A stretch of DNA of 64,000 nucleotides, from contig CACYGW010000002.1 of NCBI GenBank assembly GCA_902774045.1, forward strand, positions 1 to 64,000, written 5' to 3'. This DNA comes from an uncultured Bacteroidia bacterium (GTDB taxonomy: Bacteria > Bacteroidota > Bacteroidia > Bacteroidales > UBA932). The notes under the pieces were generated by a model. The model did not search any database and was not told the origin of the DNA. It saw nothing but the letters and a program-made list of their open reading frames with translations. This document shows positions 14,320 to 23,788 of the stretch, piece after piece (the stretch's first letter is position 1; every line of letters starts with the position of its first letter). A program made the translations under genes and the position numbers.

Positions 14320-15723
14320 ATGCCGATGGCGACATCGACCCACGTCCCCACCGAACTGGGAACTAAAAAGGTCAGCAAGTTACTAATGGAGTATGCGGTC
14401 CCCGCTATAATAGCGATGACTGCATCTTCTTTGTACAATATGGTTGACAGCATCTACATAGGACACATAAAGGATTTTGGGTCCTATGCCATTTCCGGCC
14501 TGGCCGTGACCTTCCCGCTGATGAACCTTTCGGTAGCCATGGGTACCCTTGTGGGAGTAGGAGCCTCTACAATGATTTCCGTCTTCCTTGGGCAGAAGAA
14601 CTATGAGGCGGCAGGCAAGGTACTTACCAACGAAGTAACGCTTAACACCATATTCGGAGTTTTGTTTGCCGTGGTGGCCTTTGCTTTTCTTGGGCCGATA
14701 CTTACGTTTTTCGGCGCAGACCAGAGCACCCTTCCCTTCGCCTCCGATTACATGTCTGTCATCCTGGCAGGCAACGTGATAACCCACCTTTACTTTGGAC
14801 TTAACAATGTTATAAGGGCATCCGGCAACCCCAAACTTGCAATGGGACTGACGCTTTTTACCGTTATTTCCAACAGCATACTGGACCCCATCTTCATCTT
14901 TGTACTGGATATGGGCATACAGGGTGCAGCCATTGCAACCGTGCTCTGCCAGACGATGGCCCTGGGCTATGCAATGTGGTATTTTCTGGACAGCAAAAAA
15001 TTTCTTCACCTGCCCAAAAGAATATTCGGTCTGGACTGGAGAATTGCAAAGCAGTCCCTGGCCATAGGAATGGGCCCCTTCCTTATGAACGCCGCCAGCT
15101 GCATAGTGGCTCTTTTCATCAACCAGCAACTAAGGAAATTCGGAGGCTCTCTCTCCATAGGAGCCTACGGCATAGTGAACAGAATCACCTTCCTTTTTGT
15201 GATGATAGTGATGGGCTTCAACCAGGGGATGCAGCCAATTGCCGGCTACAACTTTGGGGCAAGGCAGTATTCCAGGGTTAAGGATGTATTCTTCCTAACC
15301 GCAAAATACGCCACTGGAGTAACCACCTTTGGGTTTATAATCTCCGTCTTCCTGCCCAATATAGCCACCGGAGCCTTTACGTCAGACCCCACGCTGCGGG
15401 ATATGGCCGCGCACGGCCTTAAGGTAATGAACATCATCTTTCCCATAGTAGGCTTCCAGATGGTGGCGACCAACCTCTTCCAATGTCTTGGAATGGTTAA
15501 CAAATCAATTATCCTTTCCCTTTCCAGACAGCTTCTCTTCCTTGTGCCCTGCATCTACCTGCTGCCGGGTTTCTATGACGTAGACGGAGTATGGTTCAGT
15601 TTCCCTATCTCCGACTTCCTTGCCTGTATTCTAACCATTATATTCCTTTCATCCCTGGTTAAGAAACTCTCCCGTCTTAAGGACGGGGACGACCCTGTAA
15701 CCCTTGGAAGCAAAATAAAATAA
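14320..15723 (+). CDS. MATE-family multidrug/sodium antiporter
   Basis: The protein has 467 residues and twelve predicted membrane helices in two homologous halves. Typical MATE stretches include LLMEYAVPAIIAMTASSLYNMVDSIYIG at the N-terminus (given here in part: MEYAVPAIIAMTASSLYN), GNVITHLYFGLNNVIRASGN and GFNQGMQPIAGYNFGARQY. Members export cationic drugs or metabolites against Na+ or H+. The ATG at 14320 follows the FKBP stop by five bases. The substrate is not inferable. Confidence 0.9.
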   Translation: MPMATSTHVPTELGTKKVSKLLMEYAVPAIIAMTASSLYNMVDSIYIGHIKDFGSYAISGLAVTFPLMNLSVAMGTLVGVGASTMISVFLGQKNYEAAGKVLTNEVTLNTIFGVLFAVVAFAFLGPILTFFGADQSTLPFASDYMSVILAGNVITHLYFGLNNVIRASGNPKLAMGLTLFTVISNSILDPIFIFVLDMGIQGAAIATVLCQTMALGYAMWYFLDSKKFLHLPKRIFGLDWRIAKQSLAIGMGPFLMNAASCIVALFINQQLRKFGGSLSIGAYGIVNRITFLFVMIVMGFNQGMQPIAGYNFGARQYSRVKDVFFLTAKYATGVTTFGFIISVFLPNIATGAFTSDPTLRDMAAHGLKVMNIIFPIVGFQMVATNLFQCLGMVNKSIILSLSRQLLFLVPCIYLLPGFYDVDGVWFSFPISDFLACILTIIFLSSLVKKLSRLKDGDDPVTLGSKIK

Positions 15724-15725
15724 CC

Positions 15726-16334
15726 ATGAAGCGTAAACCCAACATAATAAACATTGGCCGCCAGTTCGGTAGCGGCGGGCTTGGTGTAGCAAACGAACTG
15801 GGAAGGATGCTCGGGATTCCCGTCTATAACAATCAGCTCATATCAAAGGCTGCAGAAGAAAGCGGATTCAGCGAGCAGTTCTTTGCCAGCAAGGACGAGA
15901 AAAGAAGTCTCTTCAACATAGCCTCTTTCTTCTCTGCCGGCAGATATACTATGTCCGACAATTACCTTAGCGAAAACGAGCTCTTCAGGATTCAGGGCGA
16001 GGTGATTACAAAACTGGCCTCCGAGGGGCCGGCCATCTTCGTTGGACGCTGTTCTGACTACATCCTTAGGGAAAGGGAGGATACGCTGGACGTGTTTGTC
16101 TGCGCCCCGCTTCAGGACAGGATAGACAGGGTTAGCGAGCGCGAGGGCATTAGCCCTCAGGAAGCCGCAGACATTATACGCCGCAGCGACCGCACCCGCG
16201 AGACCTACTACAACTACTTTACCTTCGGTAATTGGGGAGTTGCCTCCAACTACGACCTTTGCATAGACTCCTCCATACTTGGAATTGAAGGCACGGCCGC
16301 ATTTTTATCGGATTATATCCGGAGGATGGCCTGA
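15726..16334 (+). CDS. Cytidylate kinase-like protein
   Basis: The protein has 202 residues. It opens with NIINIGRQFGSGGLGVANEL, the atypical P-loop (GRQFGSGG, 11-18) of the cytidylate-kinase-like family (Cytidylate_kin_like). FVGRCSDYILRE and RIDRVSEREGISPQEA are further family blocks. These proteins are separate from canonical Cmk, and their nucleotide substrate is unproven. It starts two bases after the MATE stop and overlaps the following hydrolase gene (TGATG). Confidence 0.85.
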   Translation: MKRKPNIINIGRQFGSGGLGVANELGRMLGIPVYNNQLISKAAEESGFSEQFFASKDEKRSLFNIASFFSAGRYTMSDNYLSENELFRIQGEVITKLASEGPAIFVGRCSDYILREREDTLDVFVCAPLQDRIDRVSEREGISPQEAADIIRRSDRTRETYYNYFTFGNWGVASNYDLCIDSSILGIEGTAAFLSDYIRRMA

Positions 16335-17620
16335 TGAAACACCCCTGCCTAAACCTGACCTTGATTCTATGCGCCATTCTGTGCTCTTGCGCAGGAAACT
16401 ACGTAAAGCAAGGAATTCAGTATCCCCCGGTTAACCTTAACGCCACGCTCACAAACCAGATGTCAGATACCTCTGTCCTCTACCCTATGGAAAAGAGGAT
16501 AGAAGGCTATATGAAGCACTGGCACCTTAAAGGGGCCCAGCTGGCTATTATGAGAAGGGACTCCCTGCTCTATGCCAAGGGGTTCGGGTGGGCCGATGAA
16601 GAAGGCAAGGAGGCAATGACCCCGACACATAAAATGAGACTGGCCTCTATCTCAAAACTGGTAACGGCCACTGGAATAATGAAGCTGGAACAGGACGGAC
16701 TGCTGTCTTTGGAAGACAAGGTATTCGGGCCCCGGGGCATACTCAACGACCCGTTCTACTGCAAAAGCATCACGGACACAAACTACTACAACATAACGGT
16801 AGAGGACCTTCTGCGCCACAAAGGCGGGTTTACAAGAAGGGCGGGAGACCCACTGTTCTCCTGCAAGGACATAATGGCAAGGCATCACCTTAGCTCGCCC
16901 CCCACAGCAGAAGAAACCCTTAGGATTCAGCTAAAAAGAAGACTGTATTTCCAGCCCGGAACAGACCAGGAGTACTCTAACCTTGGATATCTCATCCTGT
17001 CCATGATTATAGAGAAAGTCTCCGGCATGCCGTACCAGGATTTCATTCAGGAAGAGATACTTATTCCCGCCGGCTGCCTGGGCTTCCAGATAGCGGGCAA
17101 CTATCTTAAGGACAGGAAAAAAGGAGAGGTCTGCTACTACGACCCTCCACGCACGCCCCTGGCCCCGGAATACAACAACAGCGGCCGCAAGGTCAAGCGC
17201 TGCTACGGAGGAAACGACATTACCGCACTGAGCGGCGCAGGAGCATGGATAGCATCGGCCCCGGAGATTGCCCTGTTCGTGGCCTCCATCGACGGACGCC
17301 AAGAAATAAGGGACGTGATTAACCCGGACAGCGTAGCAGAAATGACAAGGTACATAGACAGGCACACCTACAGCCTGGGCTGGAACGATACCAACCCTGA
17401 TAACGGCTGGGTACGCACCGGTACGCTTTCCGGCACCACTGCAATGATAAAATATTTTCCGGACGGAGAATGCTGGATTTTCCTTGCAAACACCAGCACC
17501 TGGCGAGGACCGGAGCAGGCGCGCCACACCGCCGACTTATTCGACGAATTGCGACACGCCTGCAGCAATAGTCTTCCCGAAAGGGATTTATTTCACGAAC
17601 ATTACAGCCTGAGCGATTGA
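16334..17620 (+). CDS. Class C beta-lactamase-like serine hydrolase, lipoprotein
   Basis: The protein has 428 residues with a lipobox LCSC (Cys19). The penicillin-binding/class C fold is shown by the nucleophile motif SISK (Ser105, Lys108), YSN at 214-216, and a C-terminal GWVRTGTLSGTTAM in the place of the KTG/HTG strand. Members include D-aminopeptidases, esterases and lactamases, and the substrate is not predictable. Its last 33 bases overlap the convergent ptb gene. It is the final gene of the nrnA operon. Confidence 0.87.
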   Translation: MKHPCLNLTLILCAILCSCAGNYVKQGIQYPPVNLNATLTNQMSDTSVLYPMEKRIEGYMKHWHLKGAQLAIMRRDSLLYAKGFGWADEEGKEAMTPTHKMRLASISKLVTATGIMKLEQDGLLSLEDKVFGPRGILNDPFYCKSITDTNYYNITVEDLLRHKGGFTRRAGDPLFSCKDIMARHHLSSPPTAEETLRIQLKRRLYFQPGTDQEYSNLGYLILSMIIEKVSGMPYQDFIQEEILIPAGCLGFQIAGNYLKDRKKGEVCYYDPPRTPLAPEYNNSGRKVKRCYGGNDITALSGAGAWIASAPEIALFVASIDGRQEIRDVINPDSVAEMTRYIDRHTYSLGWNDTNPDNGWVRTGTLSGTTAMIKYFPDGECWIFLANTSTWRGPEQARHTADLFDELRHACSNSLPERDLFHEHYSLSD

Positions 17621-18496
17621 GTTCAGTTTTGTATCTGCGCTGTCCGCACGGCTTGCAAGAATACAAGGAGCCGTTGTACCCACGAGCATACCGGCCTGCT
17701 TTACATTGTTGCAAAGCTTGGAGTTAGCCTTCCAGAATACATTTGCAGACTCTATGTTAGGGAATACAAGGCAGTCTGCGTCGCCGGCAACGGAGCTCTC
17801 CAGTTTCTTGATTTCCACGGCCTCCTGATCAATGGCAACATCAAGTGCCAGAGGGCCGTCACCAATAACGCTCTTGATCTGGCCACGGTCGCACATCTTG
17901 GCAAGCATTGCGGCCTCTATGCAGGCAGGCATTGAATCCAGCATCTGCTCGGAGGCGGCTATGAAGGCAACCTTGGGTTTGGCAATGCCGAACGACTTGG
18001 CAACATCGGTAACATAACCTGTAATCTTTACCTTCTGGCGGAAGTCCGGCTGAGGGATAACTGCCATATCGGCAAGGAACATAAGCTTATGATAATTAGG
18101 ATTCTCTATGATACCCACGTGGCTTAGCACACCCTTAGGCGGCAGAAGGCCGGTCTCTTTGTTAAGGATGGCACGGAGGAACTTGTCTGTAGAGCAAAGG
18201 CCCTTCATAAGAATATCTCCCTGGCCGTCGTGTACCATCTGCACAGCCTTGGACACAGCCTTGAGTTCTACGCTCTCATGTACAATCTCAAATTTACCGG
18301 CGTCAATGCCGTGCTCTGCGCAAACCTGCTTAATCTGAGCCTCGTCTCCCACCAGAGTGGCGGTTATAATTCCAAGATCTACAGCAGCTGAAGCAGCTTC
18401 GATGGTGTGAGAATCAACAGCCCAGGCGGCTATCATTTTTTTGCATTTGCCCTGAGCCTTAAGCTCTGCAAATACGTCTGAAAATTTGGTTATCAT
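17588..18496 (-). CDS. ptb: Phosphate butyryl/acetyltransferase (PTA_PTB family)
   Basis: This 302-residue single-domain phosphotransacylase transfers an acyl group between CoA and phosphate. Length and sequence (MITKFSDVFAELKAQGKCKK ... DILMKGLCSTDKFLRAILNK ... DGPLALDVAIDQEA) fit phosphate butyryltransferase rather than long Pta. It lies three bases downstream of ackA, so acyl-CoA to acyl-phosphate to acid plus ATP is the likely route. The preferred acyl chain cannot be told from sequence. A butyryl role gains some support from the acyl-CoA dehydrogenase/Etf cluster about 10 kb away. The gene overlaps the facing hydrolase gene. Confidence 0.85.
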   Translation of the reverse strand: MITKFSDVFAELKAQGKCKKMIAAWAVDSHTIEAASAAVDLGIITATLVGDEAQIKQVCAEHGIDAGKFEIVHESVELKAVSKAVQMVHDGQGDILMKGLCSTDKFLRAILNKETGLLPPKGVLSHVGIIENPNYHKLMFLADMAVIPQPDFRQKVKITGYVTDVAKSFGIAKPKVAFIAASEQMLDSMPACIEAAMLAKMCDRGQIKSVIGDGPLALDVAIDQEAVEIKKLESSVAGDADCLVFPNIESANVFWKANSKLCNNVKQAGMLVGTTAPCILASRADSADTKLNSIAQAVMFVK

Positions 18497-18499
18497 ATC

Positions 18500-19717
18500 T
18501 TAATCTTCTAATGAATTTACAATGTGCATTGTATCGCGTGCTATAACAAGTTCCTCGTCGGTAGCGATGGTGGCAATCTTAACCTTGGAATCCGGCAGGG
18601 AGATTATTGCGTCGTCCCCGAACGATGCGACATTGGCATCATAATCGAAGGTAGCTCCCAGATAGGTAAGATTCTCGCACACACGGCGGCGCAGGCGGCT
18701 GTTGTGCTCCCCTATTCCTCCGGTGAATACTATAAGGTCTACTCCGTTCATCTCTGCCACGTACATACCTATGTTCTTGATAAGGTCGAAGGTGAGCTTC
18801 TTTAGCACAAGTTTGGCGCGGCGGTCGCCCGCAACGGCCAGTTCATCCATCTCGCGGGCGTCCGAAGTCTTGCCGCTAAGGCCTAGGAAACCACTTTTCT
18901 TGTTGATGAGTTCCGTGGTCTGGTCGGGGGTAAGATTCTCCTTCTTCATGATGTAAGGAATAACGTTGGCATCGATATTACCAACCCTGGTTCCCATAAT
19001 CATACCCTCAAGAGGGGTGAAGCCCATGGAAGTATCCACCACCTTTCCATCTACGATGGCGGTAACAGATGAGCCGTTGCCAATGTGGCAGGTTATAATC
19101 TTGGAATTGTTAATATCCACCCCGCAAAGTTTGGCGGCTTTATTGGCTACGAACTGATGGCTTGTGCCGTGGGCTCCGTAGCGGCGGACGCGATATTTCT
19201 CGTAGTACTCGTAAGGCAGGGCGTACATATAGGCATACTCCGGCATAGTCTGATGATAGGCGGTATCGAAGGTAACCACCTGGGGTACAGTGGGAAGAAC
19301 CTGCTGTACGGCCCTGATACCCAGAAGATGGGCGGGATTGTGAAGAGGTGCAAAGTCGCAGCAGATCTCTATCTTCTTAAGAACGTCGTCGTTAACCAGG
19401 GCGCTACCGGAGAAATACTCTCCGCCGTGCACGATACGATGGCCCACAGCTTCTATGTCCTCTATTGAAGAGAGAACTCCGCGCTCCTTGTCCGTAAGGG
19501 CATCAAGCACCAACTTCATTCCTACCTTGTGATCCGGAACTGGAAGATCCCTTACCAGTTTGTCTCCGCCGGCAGGAGCATATTGGAAGATACCCATGGG
19601 GAGGCCTATCTTCTCTACTATGCCCTTGGCAATGAGCGAATAAACATCATCGCTCTTCATATCCAGCAACTGATACTTGATAGAAGAACTTCCGCAGTTA
19701 ATTACAAGTACTATCAT
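18500..19717 (-). CDS. ackA: Acetate kinase
   Basis: The protein has 405 residues, the usual AckA length (butyrate kinases are shorter). Landmarks are NCGSSSIKYQ (7-16), VGHRIVHGGEYF, VTFDTAYHQTMPE with the catalytic Asp, HIGNGSSV and FTGGIGEHNSRLRRRV. It makes ATP from acetyl phosphate in fermentation. It is first in a two-gene operon with the ptb-type gene, driven by the promoter at 19758-19788. Confidence 0.95.
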   Translation of the reverse strand: MIVLVINCGSSSIKYQLLDMKSDDVYSLIAKGIVEKIGLPMGIFQYAPAGGDKLVRDLPVPDHKVGMKLVLDALTDKERGVLSSIEDIEAVGHRIVHGGEYFSGSALVNDDVLKKIEICCDFAPLHNPAHLLGIRAVQQVLPTVPQVVTFDTAYHQTMPEYAYMYALPYEYYEKYRVRRYGAHGTSHQFVANKAAKLCGVDINNSKIITCHIGNGSSVTAIVDGKVVDTSMGFTPLEGMIMGTRVGNIDANVIPYIMKKENLTPDQTTELINKKSGFLGLSGKTSDAREMDELAVAGDRRAKLVLKKLTFDLIKNIGMYVAEMNGVDLIVFTGGIGEHNSRLRRRVCENLTYLGATFDYDANVASFGDDAIISLPDSKVKIATIATDEELVIARDTMHIVNSLED

Positions 19718-19757
19718 TGTAGATTACTAGGTTAAGTTTTTTTAACATTTAAACGTT

Positions 19758-19788
19758 CAAAGTTAAGGAATAATAGCTAATTTAGCAA
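19758..19788 (-). promoter_or_regulatory. ackA promoter
   Basis: Minus-strand -33 TTG (19788-19786), 20 bp, -7 TAACTTTG (19765-19758), about 40 bases before the ackA start codon. Confidence 0.65.
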
Positions 19789-19798
19789 GCAAAACGGA

Positions 19799-20881
19799 GT
19801 GATGATGAAAGAGGAGAAAGATATGATGTGCCTGTCACTGCCTTTTGCCGCAGCAGTGGCCGTGGGCGTAAGTCTGTCGCCCTCTTATGCACTCGCCGGC
19901 CTGATTCATTTTGCACTAGTCCTTTGTCTGGGGATTGCAACGTTTCGCCTTGTTCCAAGGCGTTTGGGTTTTTATGTCGGGCTGATGGTGCTATGCGGTC
20001 TTTTCTGTGGATTTACAGGTGGATTGCAAGGCCTTACTTTTGCCGATAGTACCGGGGCGTTTTCCAATATTCGCTCTGCACTTGCCGGTGCCGTAGACTC
20101 TCTGGACTTCCCGTCTCCGGATACCGGAGCCCTTGTAAAGGCGCTGGCCCTGGGAGACCGCTCTTCCCTTAGCCCGGAGCTAAGAGAAGCTTTCAGGGCC
20201 TCCGGGGCCTCGCACATCCTGGCCCTCTCCGGCCTGCACCTTGGAGTATTCTACATTTGCCTTAGCTACCTTCTGGCCCCTCTGGGTAAGGCTCCCGTGA
20301 TTAAAAAGTTCAAGAGTGCCACAATTATTATACTTACGGCGGGCTACGTGCTGCTTTCCGGCTGCTCCCCCTCAATAGTGCGGGCAGGCCTTTTCATCCT
20401 TCTGCGGGAAAGTGCCGGCCTTCTTCACAGAAAAATCTCTCTGCTGCGCAGCGTACTTGCCGCCCTTATGATTCAACTGATACTAAGCCCCGTTCAGATA
20501 ACCTCTGCCGGCTTCCAGCTCTCTTACCTTGCCGTAGCCGGAATTGCCGTTCTTTATCCAATTTTAAGGGACCTGTGGCCATCTGAAGGCCCTGCACAAG
20601 ACAGGTTTGACATCCCCCAGAAAATCTGGAGGCTCTGCTGCCTTAGCATATCTTGCCAGGTCTTCACCGCCCCGGTAGCCTATATCCGCTTTGGCAGCCT
20701 GCCCAAATACTTTCTTCTTGCCAACCTTATGGCCCTTCCCGTGGCCGGGCTGGCAACGGGCCTATCCATGCTGACGGTAACAGGAAGCGGAGCCGGATGG
20801 TGCCCGGCCCCGCTTATACAACTTTTAGATTCAGTATTATCCGCTCTTGTTTGGATACTGAAAACTATTTCTACAATGTAG
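19799..20881 (+). CDS. comEC: ComEC/Rec2-type competence membrane protein, core domain only
   Basis: The protein has 360 residues and many membrane helices. The competence-domain signature GDRSSLSPELREAFRASG (119-136) and SHILALSGLHLG (138-149) identify the ComEC channel that carries single-stranded DNA across the inner membrane. Long ComEC proteins also have an N-terminal OB domain and a C-terminal metallo-beta-lactamase domain. Here the N-terminal part is very short and the C-terminal nuclease-like domain is absent. Short forms are common in this phylum. It ends four bases before the convergent TPM gene. Confidence 0.85.
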   Translation: MMMKEEKDMMCLSLPFAAAVAVGVSLSPSYALAGLIHFALVLCLGIATFRLVPRRLGFYVGLMVLCGLFCGFTGGLQGLTFADSTGAFSNIRSALAGAVDSLDFPSPDTGALVKALALGDRSSLSPELREAFRASGASHILALSGLHLGVFYICLSYLLAPLGKAPVIKKFKSATIIILTAGYVLLSGCSPSIVRAGLFILLRESAGLLHRKISLLRSVLAALMIQLILSPVQITSAGFQLSYLAVAGIAVLYPILRDLWPSEGPAQDRFDIPQKIWRLCCLSISCQVFTAPVAYIRFGSLPKYFLLANLMALPVAGLATGLSMLTVTGSGAGWCPAPLIQLLDSVLSALVWILKTISTM

Positions 20882-20885
20882 CGGC

Positions 20886-21641
20886 CTACCAGCTTCCGGA
20901 GGCTCCGCCTCCGCCAAAGCTTCCGCCGCCAAAACCGCCGAAGCCACCTCCGTATCCGCCTCCTGACGAGCGGCCGCCGTAATAACCGCCATAGTAGCCT
21001 CCGCTGCTGTAGGTAGAGCCACCGCCGCCCCTGTTCTTTCTGGACAGGATAAGAAGGGCGCTGCCTCCAAGAACGTAAACCCACCAGGGCAGGCTGTCGT
21101 CAAGATCGTTCATATCATCCTCTGAAATCTCTCCGGCTGCAAGACCGGCAAGATATTCACAGGCCATGGCCACTCCGTCAAAATACGCATCTTCCTTAAA
21201 TGCAGGGATGAGGATGGTATTTATAATCCTGTTGGCGTAAGCATCCGGGATAGCACCCTCGAGGCCGTAACCAACCTGAATGGCAACGTCGCCCCGGCCG
21301 TTTTCTGTCTTGGGCTTTACAAGAAGCACTATACCGTTGTTATGGTCGCTGCCTCCCACTCCCCAGGAGCGTCCAATCTCAAAGGCATAAGAAGCAGCAT
21401 CGTAACCCTCCAGATCGGCAACGGTGACAACCGCAATCTGATTGGAGGTTGTATCGCTGAAAGTCTCCAGGTAGTTTTCCAGGAGATTGATTTCTTCCTG
21501 GGTAAACAGGCCTGCGAAGTCATTTACAAGACGAGGGGGTTCCGGTTTGGAAGGAATGCCCGCGAACAAGGCCGCAGTCCCGCACAGGACCAGGGCCAAA
21601 GGCAGCAGAGCGCGCCTTAGAGCAGAAAAACTATTTCTCAT
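20886..21641 (-). CDS. TPM-domain membrane protein (YgcG type) with glycine-rich tail
   Basis: The protein has 251 residues: signal peptide ~1-28, TPM domain ~39-165 (VNDFAGLFTQEEINLLENYL ... YDAASYAFEIGRSWGVGG ... VQVGYGLEG-type core), one membrane helix ~188-200, then a Gly/Ser/Tyr-rich C-terminal tail (GGGGSTYSSGGYYGGYYGG and onward). Such tails are usual for this family. The TPM domain has been linked to phosphatase activity and to photosystem or respiratory-complex repair. It overlaps the second TPM gene and belongs to a lemA cluster. Confidence 0.85.
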   Translation of the reverse strand: MRNSFSALRRALLPLALVLCGTAALFAGIPSKPEPPRLVNDFAGLFTQEEINLLENYLETFSDTTSNQIAVVTVADLEGYDAASYAFEIGRSWGVGGSDHNNGIVLLVKPKTENGRGDVAIQVGYGLEGAIPDAYANRIINTILIPAFKEDAYFDGVAMACEYLAGLAAGEISEDDMNDLDDSLPWWVYVLGGSALLILSRKNRGGGGSTYSSGGYYGGYYGGRSSGGGYGGGFGGFGGGSFGGGGASGSW

Positions 21642-22074
21642 CTTCGAATGATATTTCGTCAGACAACTCGTTTACATCGTCGCTCTGGTAAGGGAAGTAG
21701 GCCTTGAGTTTCTCTCCTACCATCTCCAGCCCCTTGCAAAGCCCTGCGCAGAAGTTACCTGCGGCAAACTCTCCCTTGATAGCAGCGATTACATCTTCCC
21801 AGAAGCCCTGAGGCACAACGTCGTTAATACCCTTGTCTCCAAGAATAGCCAGTTTATGAGACTCTACGGCAACGTAGATAAGAACGCCGTTGCGGGCCTC
21901 GGTAGCAGTCATCCCCAACTTATGAAAAGCTTTGAGCGCCGGTTCCTTAGGGTCTCCGGAGCACTTCTTTTCTATATGTATGCGGATTTCTCCGGAAGTA
22001 GCTTTTTCTGCACTCTGAATGGCGTTAACCACCTGTTGTTGCTCTTCCTTTGTAAGAAAATCGCGGGCTTTCAT
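21631..22074 (-). CDS. Soluble TPM-domain protein
   Basis: The protein has 147 residues with no signal peptide. It consists almost entirely of a TPM domain (EIRIHIEKKCSGDPKEPALK, MTATEARNGVLIYVAVESHK, LAILGDKGINDVVPQGFWED). It is the middle gene of the lemA-TPM-TPM trio, overlapping the downstream TPM gene by 11 bases and touching lemA. The trio recurs across bacteria, but its function is not established. The products probably act together at the envelope. Confidence 0.85.
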   Translation of the reverse strand: MKARDFLTKEEQQQVVNAIQSAEKATSGEIRIHIEKKCSGDPKEPALKAFHKLGMTATEARNGVLIYVAVESHKLAILGDKGINDVVPQGFWEDVIAAIKGEFAAGNFCAGLCKGLEMVGEKLKAYFPYQSDDVNELSDEISFEDEK

Positions 22075-22661
22075 CAGAACTCTACCTTAGGTGCCTCTTC
22101 TGCTCCTTCGGCTGCAGCGAAGTATGCCCTCTTTTCAAAGCCAAAAAGTGAAGCCAGAATGCTTGAAGGGAACTTGCGTATAGAAGTGTTATACGCCTTA
22201 ACCGCATTATTAAAGTCCATACGGGCTACGTTGATTCTGTTCTCTGTGCCCTCAAGCTGAGCCTGAAGATCAAGGAAGTTCTGGTTTGCCTTAAGATCGG
22301 GATAAGCCTCGCTTACTGCGATGAGCCTTCCGAGAGCCTTTCCAAGCTCGTCCTGAGCGCCCTGGAACTTAGCCAGCTGTGCGTCGGTAAGATTGTCGGC
22401 ATCGATATGGAGACCCATAGCCTTTGACCTGGCTTCTACTACAGATTCAAGTGTAGAAGACTCGTGGGCTGCATATCCTTTAACGGTAGATACAAGATTG
22501 GGAATAAGGTCTGCCCTGCGCTGGTAGTTGGTCTCTACCTGGCCCCAGGCATTGTCAATGCTCTCCTGTTTGGACACAAGGGAGTTATAAGAAGTAATGC
22601 AGAATAAAACGGCGATTGCGATAGCGGCAATCACGATAATTCGCTTAACGTTTTTGCTCAT
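22074..22661 (-). CDS. lemA: LemA family protein
   Basis: The protein has 195 residues: one N-terminal membrane helix (~7-25) and a long helical bundle with the LemA signature (NSLVSKQESIDNAWGQVETN, YQRRADLIPNLVSTVKGYAA, AYPDLKANQNFLDLQAQLEG TENRI). It is first of three overlapping genes with the two TPM proteins. Confidence 0.92.
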   Translation of the reverse strand: MSKNVKRIIVIAAIAIAVLFCITSYNSLVSKQESIDNAWGQVETNYQRRADLIPNLVSTVKGYAAHESSTLESVVEARSKAMGLHIDADNLTDAQLAKFQGAQDELGKALGRLIAVSEAYPDLKANQNFLDLQAQLEGTENRINVARMDFNNAVKAYNTSIRKFPSSILASLFGFEKRAYFAAAEGAEEAPKVEF

Positions 22662-22689
22662 GATATATGTTTTTTATTGGGTTGTAAAA

Positions 22690-23697
22690 TTATTCGGCAT
22701 TTCTGACGCAGCGTACCGGAGCAATGAAAAAGGTCTTGCTACCCTCGCCAAGGCTGACATCCGGCAGTTCTTCGTAAATATACCTGTAATAAGCCTTGTC
22801 TTCTCCTGACTCCTCTGCGGTCCAAAGCACGCAGTACTTCCCAAATCCATCGTAAATTATCTCTCCGTCATCGTCCATAACTCCGTACCCATAGGGCAGA
22901 AGGTTCATCTTGCTTTCTCCGGTAATCTTTACAGCCGGGATAAAATCCCACAGTTTTACGTCATTGAAATACCCGTTTGTCATAAGCTTGCCGGCAAGTC
23001 CCTTGAAGATGTCGTGAACGCCACCTTCAGACTCAAGGGCAGCAGAAAGAGAAGCCCAGTCATTCTGGTCAGGGAGCCTCCAGCCATCGGGGCAGGAAGC
23101 CATAGCCTCTTCCCAGGTGTACATGCAGCCGAACGCCCCCTGAAGAACCTCGTATCCCAGGAACGGGCGTGAACCGTAAGAAAGATTTTCCGCCATCCAG
23201 TCCAGACCGCCTATGGTTACGTATCTGTAGGATTTACCGTCCCTTTCGTCTACGAACATAGGGTCCTCGTCGCTAAGGCTGGGAATGGAAAGGGAAGAAT
23301 CGTCCACCACAGCAATTGTATTGGCTGCGCTCTTATTGTAAAAACCTTCTGCAAAAGCCACGCAGTAAACCGTGAGTCTTCCGGTAAAGTCTTCAGGAAC
23401 CACAAAGTCAAAGTTGCCTGTTACAGAAACCGGGTCTTTCTCGAAGCGGGTTGTATCCTTGGCCGTATCTTCAGAGGTGTACCAGTAGTAACCTACGGTT
23501 CCGCCGGAAGTCGTGGTAACCTCTCCCTCCGGGATAAGGGTAAGCTCGTCTCCGGGAGACAGATATGTGGGGATAGAAAACGTAAGCGTACCGGAAAGAT
23601 ACTCTGTGTCATCATCGTCACTGTCTTTATGGCAGGAAACTACGGCTGTTGCTAAAAACGCGCAACACAAAATAGCCAGGAATTTATTAATCTTCAT
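22690..23697 (-). CDS. FISUMP-domain lipoprotein
   Basis: The protein is about 335 residues from ATG 23695-23697, giving lipoprotein signal MKINKFLAILCCAFLATAVV-SC (Cys22). An acidic stretch, DSDDDD, follows. The N-terminal half looks Ig/PKD-like (GTLTFSIPTYLSPGDELTLI). The C-terminal half is a FISUMP domain (YVTIGGLDWMAENLSYG ... CPDGWRLPDQNDWASL), named for Fibrobacter surface proteins and common in Bacteroidetes cell-surface proteins. Precise role unknown. It is upstream of lemA on the same strand with only 28 bases between. Confidence 0.82.
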   Translation of the reverse strand: MKINKFLAILCCAFLATAVVSCHKDSDDDDTEYLSGTLTFSIPTYLSPGDELTLIPEGEVTTTSGGTVGYYWYTSEDTAKDTTRFEKDPVSVTGNFDFVVPEDFTGRLTVYCVAFAEGFYNKSAANTIAVVDDSSLSIPSLSDEDPMFVDERDGKSYRYVTIGGLDWMAENLSYGSRPFLGYEVLQGAFGCMYTWEEAMASCPDGWRLPDQNDWASLSAALESEGGVHDIFKGLAGKLMTNGYFNDVKLWDFIPAVKITGESKMNLLPYGYGVMDDDGEIIYDGFGKYCVLWTAEESGEDKAYYRYIYEELPDVSLGEGSKTFFIAPVRCVRNAE

Positions 23698-23741
23698 CTG
23701 CAAATAAAATTTCAAACGGGTACAAATTCTTACAAATATCG

Positions 23742-23749
23742 TACTTTTG
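23742..23749 (+). promoter_or_regulatory. -7 box for apbE
   Basis: TACTTTTG fits TAnnTTTG, 39 bases before the apbE ATG. No -33 TTG was seen at the expected spacing. Confidence 0.4.
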
Positions 23750-23788
23750 AGCGAAAATCCATTAAATTTGTGTCAAATAATTGAACCA

